This document shows positions 6,588 to 14,045 of a DNA stretch of 17,199 bases, piece by piece (the first letter of the stretch is position 1; every line of letters starts with the position of its first letter). The stretch comes from an uncultured Rikenella sp. Its GTDB lineage: Bacteria > Bacteroidota > Bacteroidia > Bacteroidales > Rikenellaceae. The translations under genes were made by a program, and so were the position numbers. The stretch is from assembly GCA_910577885.1 (NCBI GenBank), contig CAJTNK010000040.1, positions 1 through 17,199 of the forward strand. Reading direction: 5' to 3'. The notes beneath the pieces were generated by a model that saw only the letters and a list, made by a program, of their open reading frames with translations, was not told the origin of the DNA and did not search any database.

Positions 6588-7913
6588 TTAATTAAAGATG
6601 AGTTTGAGTATATCGTTACCGTTTGCGAGGATGACGATTCCGAAGACGATAATCATGCCGACGAGTTGGGCTCGTTCCATGAATTTGTCGCTGGGTGCGC
6701 GTCCGGTAATCATTTCGTAGAGGATGAAGACCATGTGTCCGCCGTCGAGCATGGGGATGGGGAGGATGTTGAGCACGGCCAGCATGATGGAGATGAGGGC
6801 GGTGATTTGCCAGAATGCGAGCCAGTTCCACTCGCCGGGGAAGAAGTTCCCCATGGCGATGATTCCGCCCACCGATTTGTAGGCTTCGGTTTCGGGCGAG
6901 ACGATGAGTTTGAGCTGTTTGAAGTAGCTCCCGATGGAGGAGAAGGCCCGTTTGCAACCGACGGGAATGGCTTCGAGGAGGGTGTAGTGTCGGGTGCTGA
7001 TGGGGTAGATCTCCGCCAGGTTGATCCCGGCGAGGTAGGCTCCTATTTGGCCTTCGGCGGAGATCGGCACCGCTGCCGTCATGCGTTCGCCGTTGCGTAC
7101 GAAGTGGAGTTGCACCGTATCCCCGCCGTGCGCCCGAAAGGCTGTGCGGAACTCGTCGAACCAGCGCAGCTCTGCGCTGTCGACCCCCGTGAGCGAGTCG
7201 CCCGCTGCGAGCCCCGCCGCCGCAGCTCCGCCGCCCGGAGCCACCTGGCCGATCACGAACGGTGTCCGGAGCGAGATGAACTCCTTGTCCTTGAGCATCG
7301 CTTTGATGTGTCGCGGATCGACCGTTACGACGGTTTGCACCCCGTCGCGCTCCACCACCGCTTCGCGTGCGTCGTCCAGCAGAATCCGGGCCGGAACCTG
7401 CTGGTAGTTGTCCACATACTCGCCCCCGACGCTCAGGATCTTATCCCCGTCGCGGAACCCCACCTCGTGGGCCACCGAACTGAACATGAAGCCGTGTTCG
7501 ACGTTTCGGGTCTCGATGTACGAGTCGCCCCACTTGTATGTAATCCCGATGTAGATCCCGATCGCCAGCACGATATTCATCAAAACTCCGCCGACAATAA
7601 TCAGGAGCCGCTGCCAAGCCGGCTTGGCCCGATACTCCCACGGCTGCGGTTCGCTTTTGAGCTGATCGGTGTCCATCGACTCGTCGACCATCCCGGCGAT
7701 TTTGCAGTACCCGCCGAACGGAACCCAGCCCATGCCGTACTCCGTCTCGCCGATGCGGAACTTGAAGATCGAAAACCACGGGTTGAAAAACAGATAGAAC
7801 TTGTCGACCCGGGCTCCGAAGAGCTTGGCGAACAGGAAGTGGCCGAACTCGTGGACCAGCACCAACAGCGAAAAACAGGCGATTACCTGCACTACTTTCA
7901 TCAGAATCTCCAT
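6588..7913 (-). CDS. rseP: Site-2 zinc metalloprotease RseP (M50)
   Basis: The 441-residue inner-membrane protease cuts transmembrane segments of regulatory or signal-peptide-derived substrates; in other bacteria it cleaves anti-sigma factors. The zinc site HEFGH is at residues 21-25 in the first membrane segment, and the third ligand is in MLDGGHM (LDGGH about 389-393). GWVPFGGYCKIAGMVDE follows the first segment as in all RseP proteins. The middle holds PDZ-type sequence (GFRDGDKILSVGGEYV and GLAAGDSLTGVDS), suggesting two PDZ domains, and the C-terminus has two more membrane segments. It starts 99 bases downstream of dxr and is the last gene of the M23-dxr-rseP operon, an order I recognise from Bacteroidales. 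Its stop lies just beside repeat element A. All catalytic residues are present. Confidence 0.93.
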   Translation of the reverse strand: MEILMKVVQVIACFSLLVLVHEFGHFLFAKLFGARVDKFYLFFNPWFSIFKFRIGETEYGMGWVPFGGYCKIAGMVDESMDTDQLKSEPQPWEYRAKPAWQRLLIIVGGVLMNIVLAIGIYIGITYKWGDSYIETRNVEHGFMFSSVAHEVGFRDGDKILSVGGEYVDNYQQVPARILLDDAREAVVERDGVQTVVTVDPRHIKAMLKDKEFISLRTPFVIGQVAPGGGAAAAGLAAGDSLTGVDSAELRWFDEFRTAFRAHGGDTVQLHFVRNGERMTAAVPISAEGQIGAYLAGINLAEIYPISTRHYTLLEAIPVGCKRAFSSIGSYFKQLKLIVSPETEAYKSVGGIIAMGNFFPGEWNWLAFWQITALISIMLAVLNILPIPMLDGGHMVFILYEMITGRAPSDKFMERAQLVGMIIVFGIVILANGNDILKLIFN

Positions 7914-8012
7914 CTCAGTGTATATCTCGTCGTTTTGGGTTTAATTCTTTCTTTTTGTTCGGTCGCCGGCCCAAGCCCGCTCCGTCCAGCTCCGCTCCGC
8001 CCCCCCGCCTGC

Positions 8013-9227
8013 TCACTGCGCCAAAGCCTCCGCCACCCGTCCCCGCACCTCGGCGTCCAGCGCCGTATAATCCGCCAAGGTCATCCCCCTTTCTCCCGTC
8101 TCTTCTGCCTCTCCGGTCGTGCGCCGCGCGCCGGGCATGGTGTCCAACGCCTCGCGAACCGTCCGGTAGATCTCCGTAAACCGGATCCGCCCTTCCAGAA
8201 AAGCCGCCACCGCCACCTCATTGGCCGCGTTCATCACACACCCGCCTCCCGGTCCGTAGTCGCCCCGGAGCACTTCGTAAGCCAGCCCCAAAGCCGGATA
8301 TTTCTCGGCATCCGGCGCGGCGAAAGTCAGCCCTCCGCACAAACTCGGCTCGAAACGCTTCGTCCCTTCGCCCCGGATCGGCAGCCGGTAAGGGAAAGTC
8401 AGTGCATACTGAATCGGCAGTCGCATATCCGGCACCCCGAGCTGCGCCTTGAACGCTCCGTCCTCGAACTCGACGAACGAGTGGACGATCGACTGCGGAT
8501 GCACCGCCACGTCGATCCGGTCGGCCGGCAGGTCGAACAGCCACCGCGCTTCGATCACCTCGAACCCCTTGTTCATCATCGTGGCGCAGTCGACCGTGAT
8601 CTTGCGCCCCATTTCCCACGACGGATGCCGCAAGGCATCCGCTGCGGTCATCCGGTCGAGCTCGTCCGTCGGCGTGTCGCGAAAAGCCCCGCCCGACGCC
8701 GTCAGCACCAGCCGCCGCACAGACTGTGCCGGCTCGCCCACCAGGCATTGGAAGATCGCCGAGTGTTCCGAGTCCACCGGAATAATAGGCGCCTGGCACC
8801 GCCTGGCCTCCCCCATGACCAACTCCCCGGCCACCACCAAAGTCTCCTTATTGGCCAGTGCCACCTTCTTTCCCGCCCGCACGGCCGCCAGCGTCGGCGC
8901 CAGCCCCGCAAAACCCACCATCGCCGACACCACGGTATCCACCTCGCCGGAAACCACCGAAGCGGCCGCCTCCTCCGCCCCTGCATAAACCTTGATCGGC
9001 AAGTGCGCCAAAGCCTCCGCCAGCGGCGCATAGTAAGCTTCGTCGGCAATCACCACCGCATCCGGTTCGAACTCCACGGCCTGCCGCGCCAGCAGCTCCC
9101 AATTCCGCCCCGCCGCCAGCAGCTCGACGGCGAACAGCTCCGGATAAGCCCGCACCACCTCCAGCGTCTGGGTCCCGATCGAACCGGTCGACCCCAGCAC
9201 CGCGATATGTTGACGCCTGGTCTCCAT
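8013..9227 (-). CDS. dxr: 1-deoxy-D-xylulose 5-phosphate reductoisomerase
   Basis: The 404-residue cytosolic enzyme converts DXP to 2-C-methyl-D-erythritol 4-phosphate with NADPH, the committed step of the MEP isoprenoid route. Seen: NADPH-binding GSTGSIG (12-18), ALANKETLVVAG (124-134), metal ligands in VDSEHSA (D152, E154) and NKGFEVIEA (E223), the flexible-loop region HPSWEMG (201-207) and HPQSIVHSFVEF (243-254). Length is normal for the family. The ATG at 9227 follows a purine-rich stretch and the start METRRQHIAVLGSTG places the Rossmann strand correctly; upstream in-frame sequence overlaps the M23 gene. It lies 20 bases after that gene and before rseP. A linker with extra Gly/Glu residues (TTGEAEETGERG) occurs near the C-terminus. 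Isopentenyl units made here also feed menaquinone, to which mqnA contributes. Confidence 0.95.
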   Translation of the reverse strand: METRRQHIAVLGSTGSIGTQTLEVVRAYPELFAVELLAAGRNWELLARQAVEFEPDAVVIADEAYYAPLAEALAHLPIKVYAGAEEAAASVVSGEVDTVVSAMVGFAGLAPTLAAVRAGKKVALANKETLVVAGELVMGEARRCQAPIIPVDSEHSAIFQCLVGEPAQSVRRLVLTASGGAFRDTPTDELDRMTAADALRHPSWEMGRKITVDCATMMNKGFEVIEARWLFDLPADRIDVAVHPQSIVHSFVEFEDGAFKAQLGVPDMRLPIQYALTFPYRLPIRGEGTKRFEPSLCGGLTFAAPDAEKYPALGLAYEVLRGDYGPGGGCVMNAANEVAVAAFLEGRIRFTEIYRTVREALDTMPGARRTTGEAEETGERGMTLADYTALDAEVRGRVAEALAQ

Positions 9228-9247
9228 ACTCTTCCCCCCCCTCCGCG

Positions 9248-10099
9248 TTAGAATACGATGTAATTTTCCGGGTCCATCGCCGTCCCGTTGTACCACAGCT
9301 CGAAGGTGATGTGCGGAATTTTGCTGTCCGTGGCCTGGCCGGTCATCGCCACCGGCTCGCCCGCCCGGACATGTTCGCCGGTCCCTTTCAGTGCCTTGGC
9401 CACCTGCTTGTAGATCGACACCATATTTCCCCCGTGTTGTATCGCCACGATATTCCCCAGTTCCGGGTTCCACGACTCCAGCATCACCGTCCCGTCCAGC
9501 ACCGCCAGCACCACCTGGTTCGGCGTCGGTGCGATCTCCACTCCGAACATCCCGGTCTGCGGCGAGAAGGTCTTCGAAATAACCCCCTTGACCGGCGACA
9601 GCATCTCGAACGTACTCCGTCCGCTTCTCATCCGTCCTATGGTCCCGTCCGAGAGCCGGTACGGCGACCCGTCGTCGGTCATCTGCCCGCGCAGCACCGA
9701 ATCGAGCGGAATGCGCGGTGCGACGCTCCCCCTCAGCCCCTGCCGGTGGAGCGTGTCTCCCTCCGCCGCCGGTACCTGCCCGTCCAGGATCCGCGCAAAA
9801 CGAGCATGATACTCCTCCCAGCGTCCCACCTCGGCCGACAGCGAGTCGAGCTTCATAATGCTGGCGATCAACGCTTTCCGCGACTTGCTCCCCGGGTACC
9901 CCGGAATGAGGTCCAGAATCGGCGTATAAGCCACCGTGGTCAACGCCACGGCAAACAAAATCAGTACCAACGCCACCACAGCCAATACCATACTGGTCCG
10001 ACTGACGAAAATATGCCAAATCTCCTGCCCGGTCCGCACGTTGCGCAACGAAAGCTTGTTCCGCTCGCGCAAATAACCCACAATCTCTTTCAGTTTCAT
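9248..10099 (-). CDS. Membrane-anchored M23/LytM-domain protein, catalytically degenerate
   Basis: The 283-residue protein has a short cytosolic N-terminus, one membrane segment (about 35-58), a periplasmic linker with helical character (70-135) and a C-terminal LytM/M23 domain (about 165-283). The fold is recognisable in SPVKGVISKTF, VVLAVLDGTVML, GNIVAIQHGGNMVSIYKQ and HVRAGEPVAMTG. However, the zinc ligands are not intact: the usual HxGxD reads MFGVE (M184, E188), and the usual HxHFE reads HITFE (H263 kept, T265 in place of His). I infer a non-enzymatic, regulatory or structural LytM protein, as in EnvC/NlpD-type activators of amidases. It heads the operon with dxr and rseP; a -7 box at 10123-10130 precedes it. 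It starts with MKLKEIVGYLRERNKLSLRN. Confidence 0.85.
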   Translation of the reverse strand: MKLKEIVGYLRERNKLSLRNVRTGQEIWHIFVSRTSMVLAVVALVLILFAVALTTVAYTPILDLIPGYPGSKSRKALIASIMKLDSLSAEVGRWEEYHARFARILDGQVPAAEGDTLHRQGLRGSVAPRIPLDSVLRGQMTDDGSPYRLSDGTIGRMRSGRSTFEMLSPVKGVISKTFSPQTGMFGVEIAPTPNQVVLAVLDGTVMLESWNPELGNIVAIQHGGNMVSIYKQVAKALKGTGEHVRAGEPVAMTGQATDSKIPHITFELWYNGTAMDPENYIVF

Positions 10100-10122
10100 A
10101 AAACCCGCTGTTTACTATCCGA

Positions 10123-10130
10123 CAAAGATA
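10123..10130 (-). promoter_or_regulatory. -7 box for the M23-dxr-rseP operon
   Basis: On the minus strand the bases read TATCTTTG, matching TAnnTTTG, and end 23 bases before the ATG at 10099. No convincing -33 box is seen. The site lies just outside repeat element B. Confidence 0.6.
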
Positions 10131-10160
10131 AAACTTATTAATCGCACTTTCTATTTTTTA

Positions 10161-10612
10161 TCCATTCTTTGAGTAACGAGCCGGGAACCGTTCTTTTTAA
10201 CTTCGCCTCGCTCGTTTTGCTTTCGTGTAGTTTGCCAACCGTGTTTGATGAACGGGCGGGTACTGTACCTTTTCTGAAGAAAAGGTACCCAAAAGACTTC
10301 CGAAAGTGCTGTCGCACTTTAAAACCATTCGGGTCACAAGGTTCTCCGCTCGTTCGTGGGCCGGGAGCAGTGGGGCGCTCAAAGGTTTTGCTTACATCAG
10401 AGCGCCCCGCTGCCCCGACCCACAGCCGGCAGACGCTGTACCGAGATAGAGTTAGGATGCGTAAGCATCCTTGAAAGTTTTTTTGGTTCTTTTTGTTCAC
10501 AAAAAGAACAGTTCTATCCTGTCGTTAAAGACCGATTGTGAACTTAGCCGAAGTAGTACGAGGAGACCGAAAGTAAAAGGTACAGTTCCAGCCCGTAGCC
10601 AATGAATAGTTT
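10161..10612. repeat. Composite palindromic element B (full-length form)
   Basis: Relative of element A filling the divergent spacer between the M23 operon and the alpha/beta hydrolase gene. Outer arms: about 10161-10240 and 10520-10610. Left hairpin GTACCTTTTCT-GA-AGAAAAGGTAC (10265-10288), small hairpin AAAGTGC-TGTC-GCACTTT (about 10303-10320), central long hairpin (10356-10380 with 10400-10423), hairpin GGATGC-GTAA-GCATCC (about 10454-10470), and right hairpin GTTCTTTTTGT-TC-ACAAAAAGAAC (about 10486-10509). The left hairpin carries the stem that element A has on its right, and vice versa in type. It lies between two start regions, so it is not simply a terminator. Confidence 0.8.
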
Positions 10613-10642
10613 AAAGTAGAGAGAGTGATGGAAATAAGTTTT

Positions 10643-10650
10643 TACCTTTG
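10643..10650 (+). promoter_or_regulatory. -7 box for alpha/beta hydrolase gene
   Basis: TACCTTTG fits TAnnTTTG and lies 20 bases before the ATG at 10670. Because it falls inside the longer open frame beginning at 10625, it supports the shorter start. Confidence 0.6.
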
Positions 10651-10669
10651 TGATTCAGAAACGAGCGGT

Positions 10670-11473
10670 ATGGAAAAATTCGTTATGGCCGGCGACACGC
10701 CGGTGCGGTATGCCGATGCGGGTCGTGGGGAGCAGGTTGTGTTGCTGTTGCACGGTTATTTGGAGTCGATCGAGGTGTGGGAACAGTTTGCGGGGGCTTT
10801 GGGGCGTCAGTACCGGGTGATCTGCGTCGACCTGCCGGGGCACGGTTTCTCGGATTGGGGCGGTCGGCGGGTGATCGGCATCGACTATATGGCCGATACG
10901 GTGGCAGCGGTGTTGGATGCGGCCGGGGTGGAACGTTGTACGGCGGTGGGCCACTCGATGGGAGGGTATGTGGCACTGGCACTGGCTGTCAACCACCCTC
11001 GGCGGGTCGAGGGGCTGGTGCTTTTCCACTCGTCGCCCAACGCCGACTCGCCCGAAAAGGCTGCTAACCGCTTGCGGGAGATCGAACTCGTCGAGGCGGG
11101 CAAAAAAGAGATGCTGGCACGGGTCAATCCCGGCAAGGGGTTTGCGACGGCCAACCTGCGGCGTTGTGCCGAGGCGATCGGCGAACTGGCCGAGCAGGTG
11201 ATGATGACCGACGACGAAGCCATCGCGGGGGTGCTCCGCGGGATGGCCGAACGGCCCGACCGAAACGAAGCGATGCGCCGACTTTCCGTGCCGGAGTTGA
11301 TGATTTTCGGTCGGGACGACAACTACATCCCGGTCCCGGCGGCCGAGGCGATGGCCCAGGCACAACCTCAAGCACAGGTCGCCTGGCTCGACGGCGCCGG
11401 ACACATGGGCTTCATCGAACAACCCGACCAATCGCTCGCCATCCTGACCGATTTCCTCACATCAATCCGATAA
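10670..11473 (+). CDS. Alpha/beta-fold hydrolase
   Basis: The 267-residue cytosolic protein has the standard alpha/beta hydrolase layout: oxyanion region LLLHGYLES (26-34), VDLPGHGFSDWG (53-64), nucleophile elbow GHSMGGY with S96, lid region about 125-205, acid in MIFGRDDNYIP (D216 or D217) and base in GAGHMGFIEQP with H245. The triad is complete, so it is likely an active esterase or C-C hydrolase, but the substrate cannot be told. It resembles the MenH-like/BioH-like branch by motif (GHSMGGY, DLPGHG); since menaquinone here is expected by the futalosine route, a MenH role is unlikely. The start at 10670 was chosen from the -7 box at 10643-10650. Repeat element C follows after the stop. Confidence 0.85.
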   Translation: MEKFVMAGDTPVRYADAGRGEQVVLLLHGYLESIEVWEQFAGALGRQYRVICVDLPGHGFSDWGGRRVIGIDYMADTVAAVLDAAGVERCTAVGHSMGGYVALALAVNHPRRVEGLVLFHSSPNADSPEKAANRLREIELVEAGKKEMLARVNPGKGFATANLRRCAEAIGELAEQVMMTDDEAIAGVLRGMAERPDRNEAMRRLSVPELMIFGRDDNYIPVPAAEAMAQAQPQAQVAWLDGAGHMGFIEQPDQSLAILTDFLTSIR

Positions 11474-11482
11474 GTATTAACT

Positions 11483-11835
11483 CGTTCTTTGGCGATGGGA
11501 GGGTACTGTTCTTTTTGTGAACAAAAAGAACCAAAAAAACTTCCGAGCGCATCCCTGCGGGATGCTTTGGCCGTGTCAGCCTGGTGTTTGGGTGGGGACG
11601 TTTGGCATCGCGCGCTAAGGTAATTTACGCATGACGCGCCGTGCCGAATGCCCCACCCATGCCCTGAGGCCTGCGGAGCCTCATACATAGCGTATGCTGT
11701 CTCAAAAGTTTACCTTCGGTTTCCTCCTCGCCGCTCGGCAATCTGCAAACTGCGTTTGCATTGCACTCGCTGGCAGCGTCGGTTTTGGTGCCGCTTTTTT
11801 CAAAAAGCGGCAGTTCCTGCTCGTAGTCAATGAAC
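11483..11835. repeat. Composite palindromic element C (core form)
   Basis: Third member of the family, between the hydrolase and tsaC genes. Left hairpin GTTCTTTTTGT-GA-ACAAAAAGAAC (11508-11531), small hairpin GCATCCC-TGC-GGGATGC (about 11549-11565), central hairpin (11590-11614 with 11633-11658), hairpin GAGGC-CTGCG-GAGCCTC at about 11667-11682, and right hairpin TGCCGCTTTTT-TC-AAAAAGCGGCA (11789-11812). About 75 bases near 11720-11785 have no counterpart in element D. The ending GTAGTCAATGAA resembles the right end of element B. Confidence 0.75.
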
Positions 11836-11855
11836 CAAATATTCAGTCGATAGTT

Positions 11856-12431
11856 ATGTTAGAAGCACAGGTGCGTGAAGCGGTAGAGGTGTTGAAGCGC
11901 GGTGGGATTATTCTTTATCCGACGGATACGGTTTGGGGCGTAGGGTGCGATGCGACGAATGGTGAGGCGGTGTCTCGGGTGTTCGCTTTGAAGCGGCGGG
12001 ACGATGCGAAGAGCATGATCGTGTTGTTGGATCGGCCGGAGCAGGTGGTGCGGTGGGTGCGCGAGGTGCCGGATGTGGCGTGGGAGTTGTGGGAGGCGGC
12101 CGAAGGGGCGGAACCGTTGACATTGATTTTGCCTGAGGGGCGGGGGTTGGCCGAGAATCTGTTGCCGGCGGAGCGGAGTGTGGCCGTTCGGTTGGTGCAG
12201 AATGAGTTTTGTCGTCGGGTGATTCATAAGTTGGGTCGTCCGTTGGTTTCGACCTCGGCGAATCTGAGCGGCGAGGAGACCCCGACGACCTATGCCGCCA
12301 TTTCGGAAGCGATCCGCCGGGGGGTGGATTGGACGGCCGACCCGGCGATGGAGGAGTCCACGGCGACCCACCGGGCGTCGTCGATTATCGCGCTTTCGTC
12401 GGACGGCGGTTTTCGGATCGTTCGGCGGTGA
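11856..12431 (+). CDS. tsaC: L-threonylcarbamoyladenylate synthase (Sua5/YciO/YrdC)
   Basis: The 191-residue cytosolic enzyme makes threonylcarbamoyl-AMP from threonine, bicarbonate and ATP, the first step of the t6A modification at position 37 of ANN-decoding tRNAs. Seen: IILYPTDTVWGVGCDA (18-33), the KRRDDAKSM substrate motif (46-54), the EPLTLILP strand (86-93), VAVRLVQNEF and VSTSANLSGEETP (131-143), all family hallmarks. Length equals the short TsaC type without the Sua5 C-terminal domain. The start at 11856 was chosen because the family begins a few residues before VLKRGGIILYPTDT; upstream in-frame sequence belongs to repeat element C. No clear promoter is visible between element C and the ATG. 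A GC-rich hairpin at 12521-12545 follows. Confidence 0.92.
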   Translation: MLEAQVREAVEVLKRGGIILYPTDTVWGVGCDATNGEAVSRVFALKRRDDAKSMIVLLDRPEQVVRWVREVPDVAWELWEAAEGAEPLTLILPEGRGLAENLLPAERSVAVRLVQNEFCRRVIHKLGRPLVSTSANLSGEETPTTYAAISEAIRRGVDWTADPAMEESTATHRASSIIALSSDGGFRIVRR

Positions 12432-12520
12432 GGAATGGCGTCGTCGATTTTTCGTCGTCAGCACAAAGGTTCGCAAAAGCCGGCGGAGAAACCGAGCATC
12501 CTCCTCCTCTTTCCCCCAAG

Positions 12521-12545
12521 CCGTCGCCGAGCCCTCGGCGGACGG
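12521..12545. terminator. GC-rich hairpin downstream of tsaC
   Basis: CCGTCGCCGAG pairs with CTCGGCGGACGG over 11 positions with one bulged base and a 2-base loop. There is no T-run after it, so it may be a weak or factor-dependent terminator or a transcript-stabilising end. Confidence 0.35.
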
Positions 12546-12604
12546 TTAGGATCGGCCCCGAAAAATGCGTAACTTGCGGCACGAATCAACCATCCGGCTA
12601 CCGT

Positions 12605-13042
12605 ATGATTACCACTCCGATTCAGCTCCGATTCAACGACATCGACATCCAGGGGCATATGTATAACGGTCAGTACCAGCATATTTTCGACCTCGGGAAG
12701 AACGAGTACTTCGAGCGCGTGCTGGGGATCGAACAGATGGACGGCGGGCAGACGGTCGTCACGGCCAGCTCGACCACCAACTTCTACGTCCCGGTGGGGA
12801 TGAAAGACCGGCTGGTGATCCGAACCGGCATCGAACGCGTCGGGACCAAGAGTTTCACGGTCTTTCAACAGATGGTGGACCTCGACACGGGCACCGTAAA
12901 GGCCGACAGCCGGACGGTGCTCGTCGGGTGGAACGCCCTGACCAAAGAGAGTTTCGCCATTCCGGACGCTTGGCGCGAAAAAATCGCGAGCGAAGAAAAA
13001 CGCGAAGAAAAAATCGAAGCCGATGGGCGGTCGGCCCGATAA
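12605..13042 (+). CDS. Hotdog-fold acyl-CoA thioesterase (4HBT/YbgC-like)
   Basis: The 145-residue cytosolic protein starts MITTPIQLRFNDIDIQGHMY. The stretch RFNDIDIQGHMYNGQYQHIF matches the 4-hydroxybenzoyl-CoA thioesterase signature; D14 is the expected catalytic Asp. Then follow the central hotdog strand region NFYVPVGMKDRLVIRTGIERVG and FTVFQQMVD. Family members hydrolyse acyl-CoA thioesters; the substrate is not known here. A charged tail (EEKREEKIE) after residue 125 is longer than usual. The start was set by the family; the open frame extends to 12329 but overlaps tsaC and has no family similarity. A weak -7-like TAACTTGC lies at 12570-12577. The stop overlaps the promoter region of mqnA, which starts 78 bases downstream. 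Confidence 0.88.
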   Translation: MITTPIQLRFNDIDIQGHMYNGQYQHIFDLGKNEYFERVLGIEQMDGGQTVVTASSTTNFYVPVGMKDRLVIRTGIERVGTKSFTVFQQMVDLDTGTVKADSRTVLVGWNALTKESFAIPDAWREKIASEEKREEKIEADGRSAR

Positions 13043-13049
13043 AATTGCC

Positions 13050-13057
13050 TACCTTCG
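13050..13057 (+). promoter_or_regulatory. Possible -7 box for mqnA
   Basis: TACCTTCG differs from TAnnTTTG by one base and lies 63 bases before the GTG start at 13121, just after the thioesterase stop codon. No clear -33 box. Confidence 0.35.
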
Positions 13058-13120
13058 CGGAGCGAATAACGAACGGAAGTCCAACCAACCCTTCACAGAT
13101 CCCTATGGGAGACGATCCCG

Positions 13121-14011
13121 GTGAGAATTACAGCAGTATCCTACCTGAACACGTTGCCGTTCATCTACGGCATCGAACAGCGGGTGGCTCTTTCTCGTTG
13201 CTCTGCGGCTCAGGCGGCGGCAGACGGCACGGGGCGGGGTGCGGCTGCTGACGGGGAGGGTATTGTCCTTTCGCTTGAGGTGCCCGCACAGTGCGCGGCG
13301 GCGGCGATCGACGGGCGGACCGACGTGGCCTTGGTGCCGGTGGCGGCCATTCCGCTTATTCCAGGCTTCTCGATTCGGGATCCTTTCTTTACTGCGGAGA
13401 CGGCGAAATTCTCGTCGCAGGCCAATGGCCGCTTCGTTCCGCAAATCATCACAGACTTTTGCATCGGTGCCGAAGGGGCGGTCGAGACGGTGGTTCTGCT
13501 CTCCGACACGCCGCTCGAGGCGATCCGACGGGTCTACCTCGACGCCCACTCCCGAACGTCGGTCCAGCTGGTCCGTGTGCTGGCGCGCGAACACTGGCGC
13601 ATCGAACCCCAGTGGACGGACGATGCCGAATGCGTGGCTCCGTTGCTGCCCGGAGAGGCGCGCGTGGCGATCGGAGACAAGGTCTTCGCGCTGCGGGCGG
13701 AACATCGCTACCCCCTTTGTCTCGACCTGGCCCAGGAGTGGCAGCGTTTTACCGGCGGATTGCCTTTTGTCTTTGCTGCCTGGGTGGCCTGCTCTCCGGC
13801 CGGAAGGGATTTCGCACCGCTCCTGAACGAAGCCTTGGCATACGGCGTCGAACACATCCCGGAGTCGATCACAAAAACCGTTCACCGCTCCCGCGATTTC
13901 GACTTTCCGGCGGCCTGCGCATACCTGACTCACGCTATCCGATTCGACCTCGACGATCGTAAACGGTCGGCCATGCGTCTCTTCTGGGAAAAAATCATCA
14001 CACCCGGCTGA
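13121..14011 (+). CDS. mqnA: Menaquinone biosynthesis protein MqnA (chorismate dehydratase)
   Basis: The 296-residue cytosolic enzyme removes water from chorismate to give 3-enolpyruvylbenzoate, the entry to the futalosine route of menaquinone synthesis. Seen: ITAVSYLNTLPFIYGIE (3-19), DVALVPVAAIPLIPGF (68-83), the strand AVETVVLLSDTPLEAIRRVYLDA in the second lobe, SRTSVQLVRVLA and GLPFVFAAW, all typical of the MqnA/MqnD periplasmic-binding-protein-like fold. SYLNT with FVFAAW favours MqnA over MqnD. The start is GTG at 13121; an ATG at 13105 is in another frame. Odd: residues about 27-46 form an Ala/Gly-rich insertion with AAADG twice, not expected in the family. Other mqn genes are not in the window. 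Confidence 0.85.
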   Translation: MRITAVSYLNTLPFIYGIEQRVALSRCSAAQAAADGTGRGAAADGEGIVLSLEVPAQCAAAAIDGRTDVALVPVAAIPLIPGFSIRDPFFTAETAKFSSQANGRFVPQIITDFCIGAEGAVETVVLLSDTPLEAIRRVYLDAHSRTSVQLVRVLAREHWRIEPQWTDDAECVAPLLPGEARVAIGDKVFALRAEHRYPLCLDLAQEWQRFTGGLPFVFAAWVACSPAGRDFAPLLNEALAYGVEHIPESITKTVHRSRDFDFPAACAYLTHAIRFDLDDRKRSAMRLFWEKIITPG

Positions 14012-14045
14012 CTCCTTCCGAACACTACCAACCAACTGATTTAAT

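Noticed and set aside
6666..9251. 861-codon plus-strand frame across rseP and dxr
   Set aside because: Antisense shadow of two well-supported genes, with biased composition and no family features.
9228..10019. Upstream extension of the dxr frame
   Set aside because: It overlaps the M23 gene in another frame and is Gly/Arg-rich; DXR proteins start just before GSTGSIG.
10138..10541. Small ORFs inside the palindromic elements (60-120 codons, in A, B, C and D)
   Set aside because: The copies do not keep a common frame, and stem changes are explained by base pairing rather than by codon use.
11694..11855. Earlier start for tsaC
   Set aside because: The extra residues are encoded by repeat element C and are not part of the family.
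12329..12604. Earlier start for the thioesterase
   Set aside because: The extension overlaps tsaC and the intergenic hairpin and has no hotdog-fold similarity.
13105..13251. ATG at 13105 as start of mqnA
   Set aside because: It is in a different frame, giving a short unrelated peptide; the conserved MqnA N-terminus needs the GTG at 13121.
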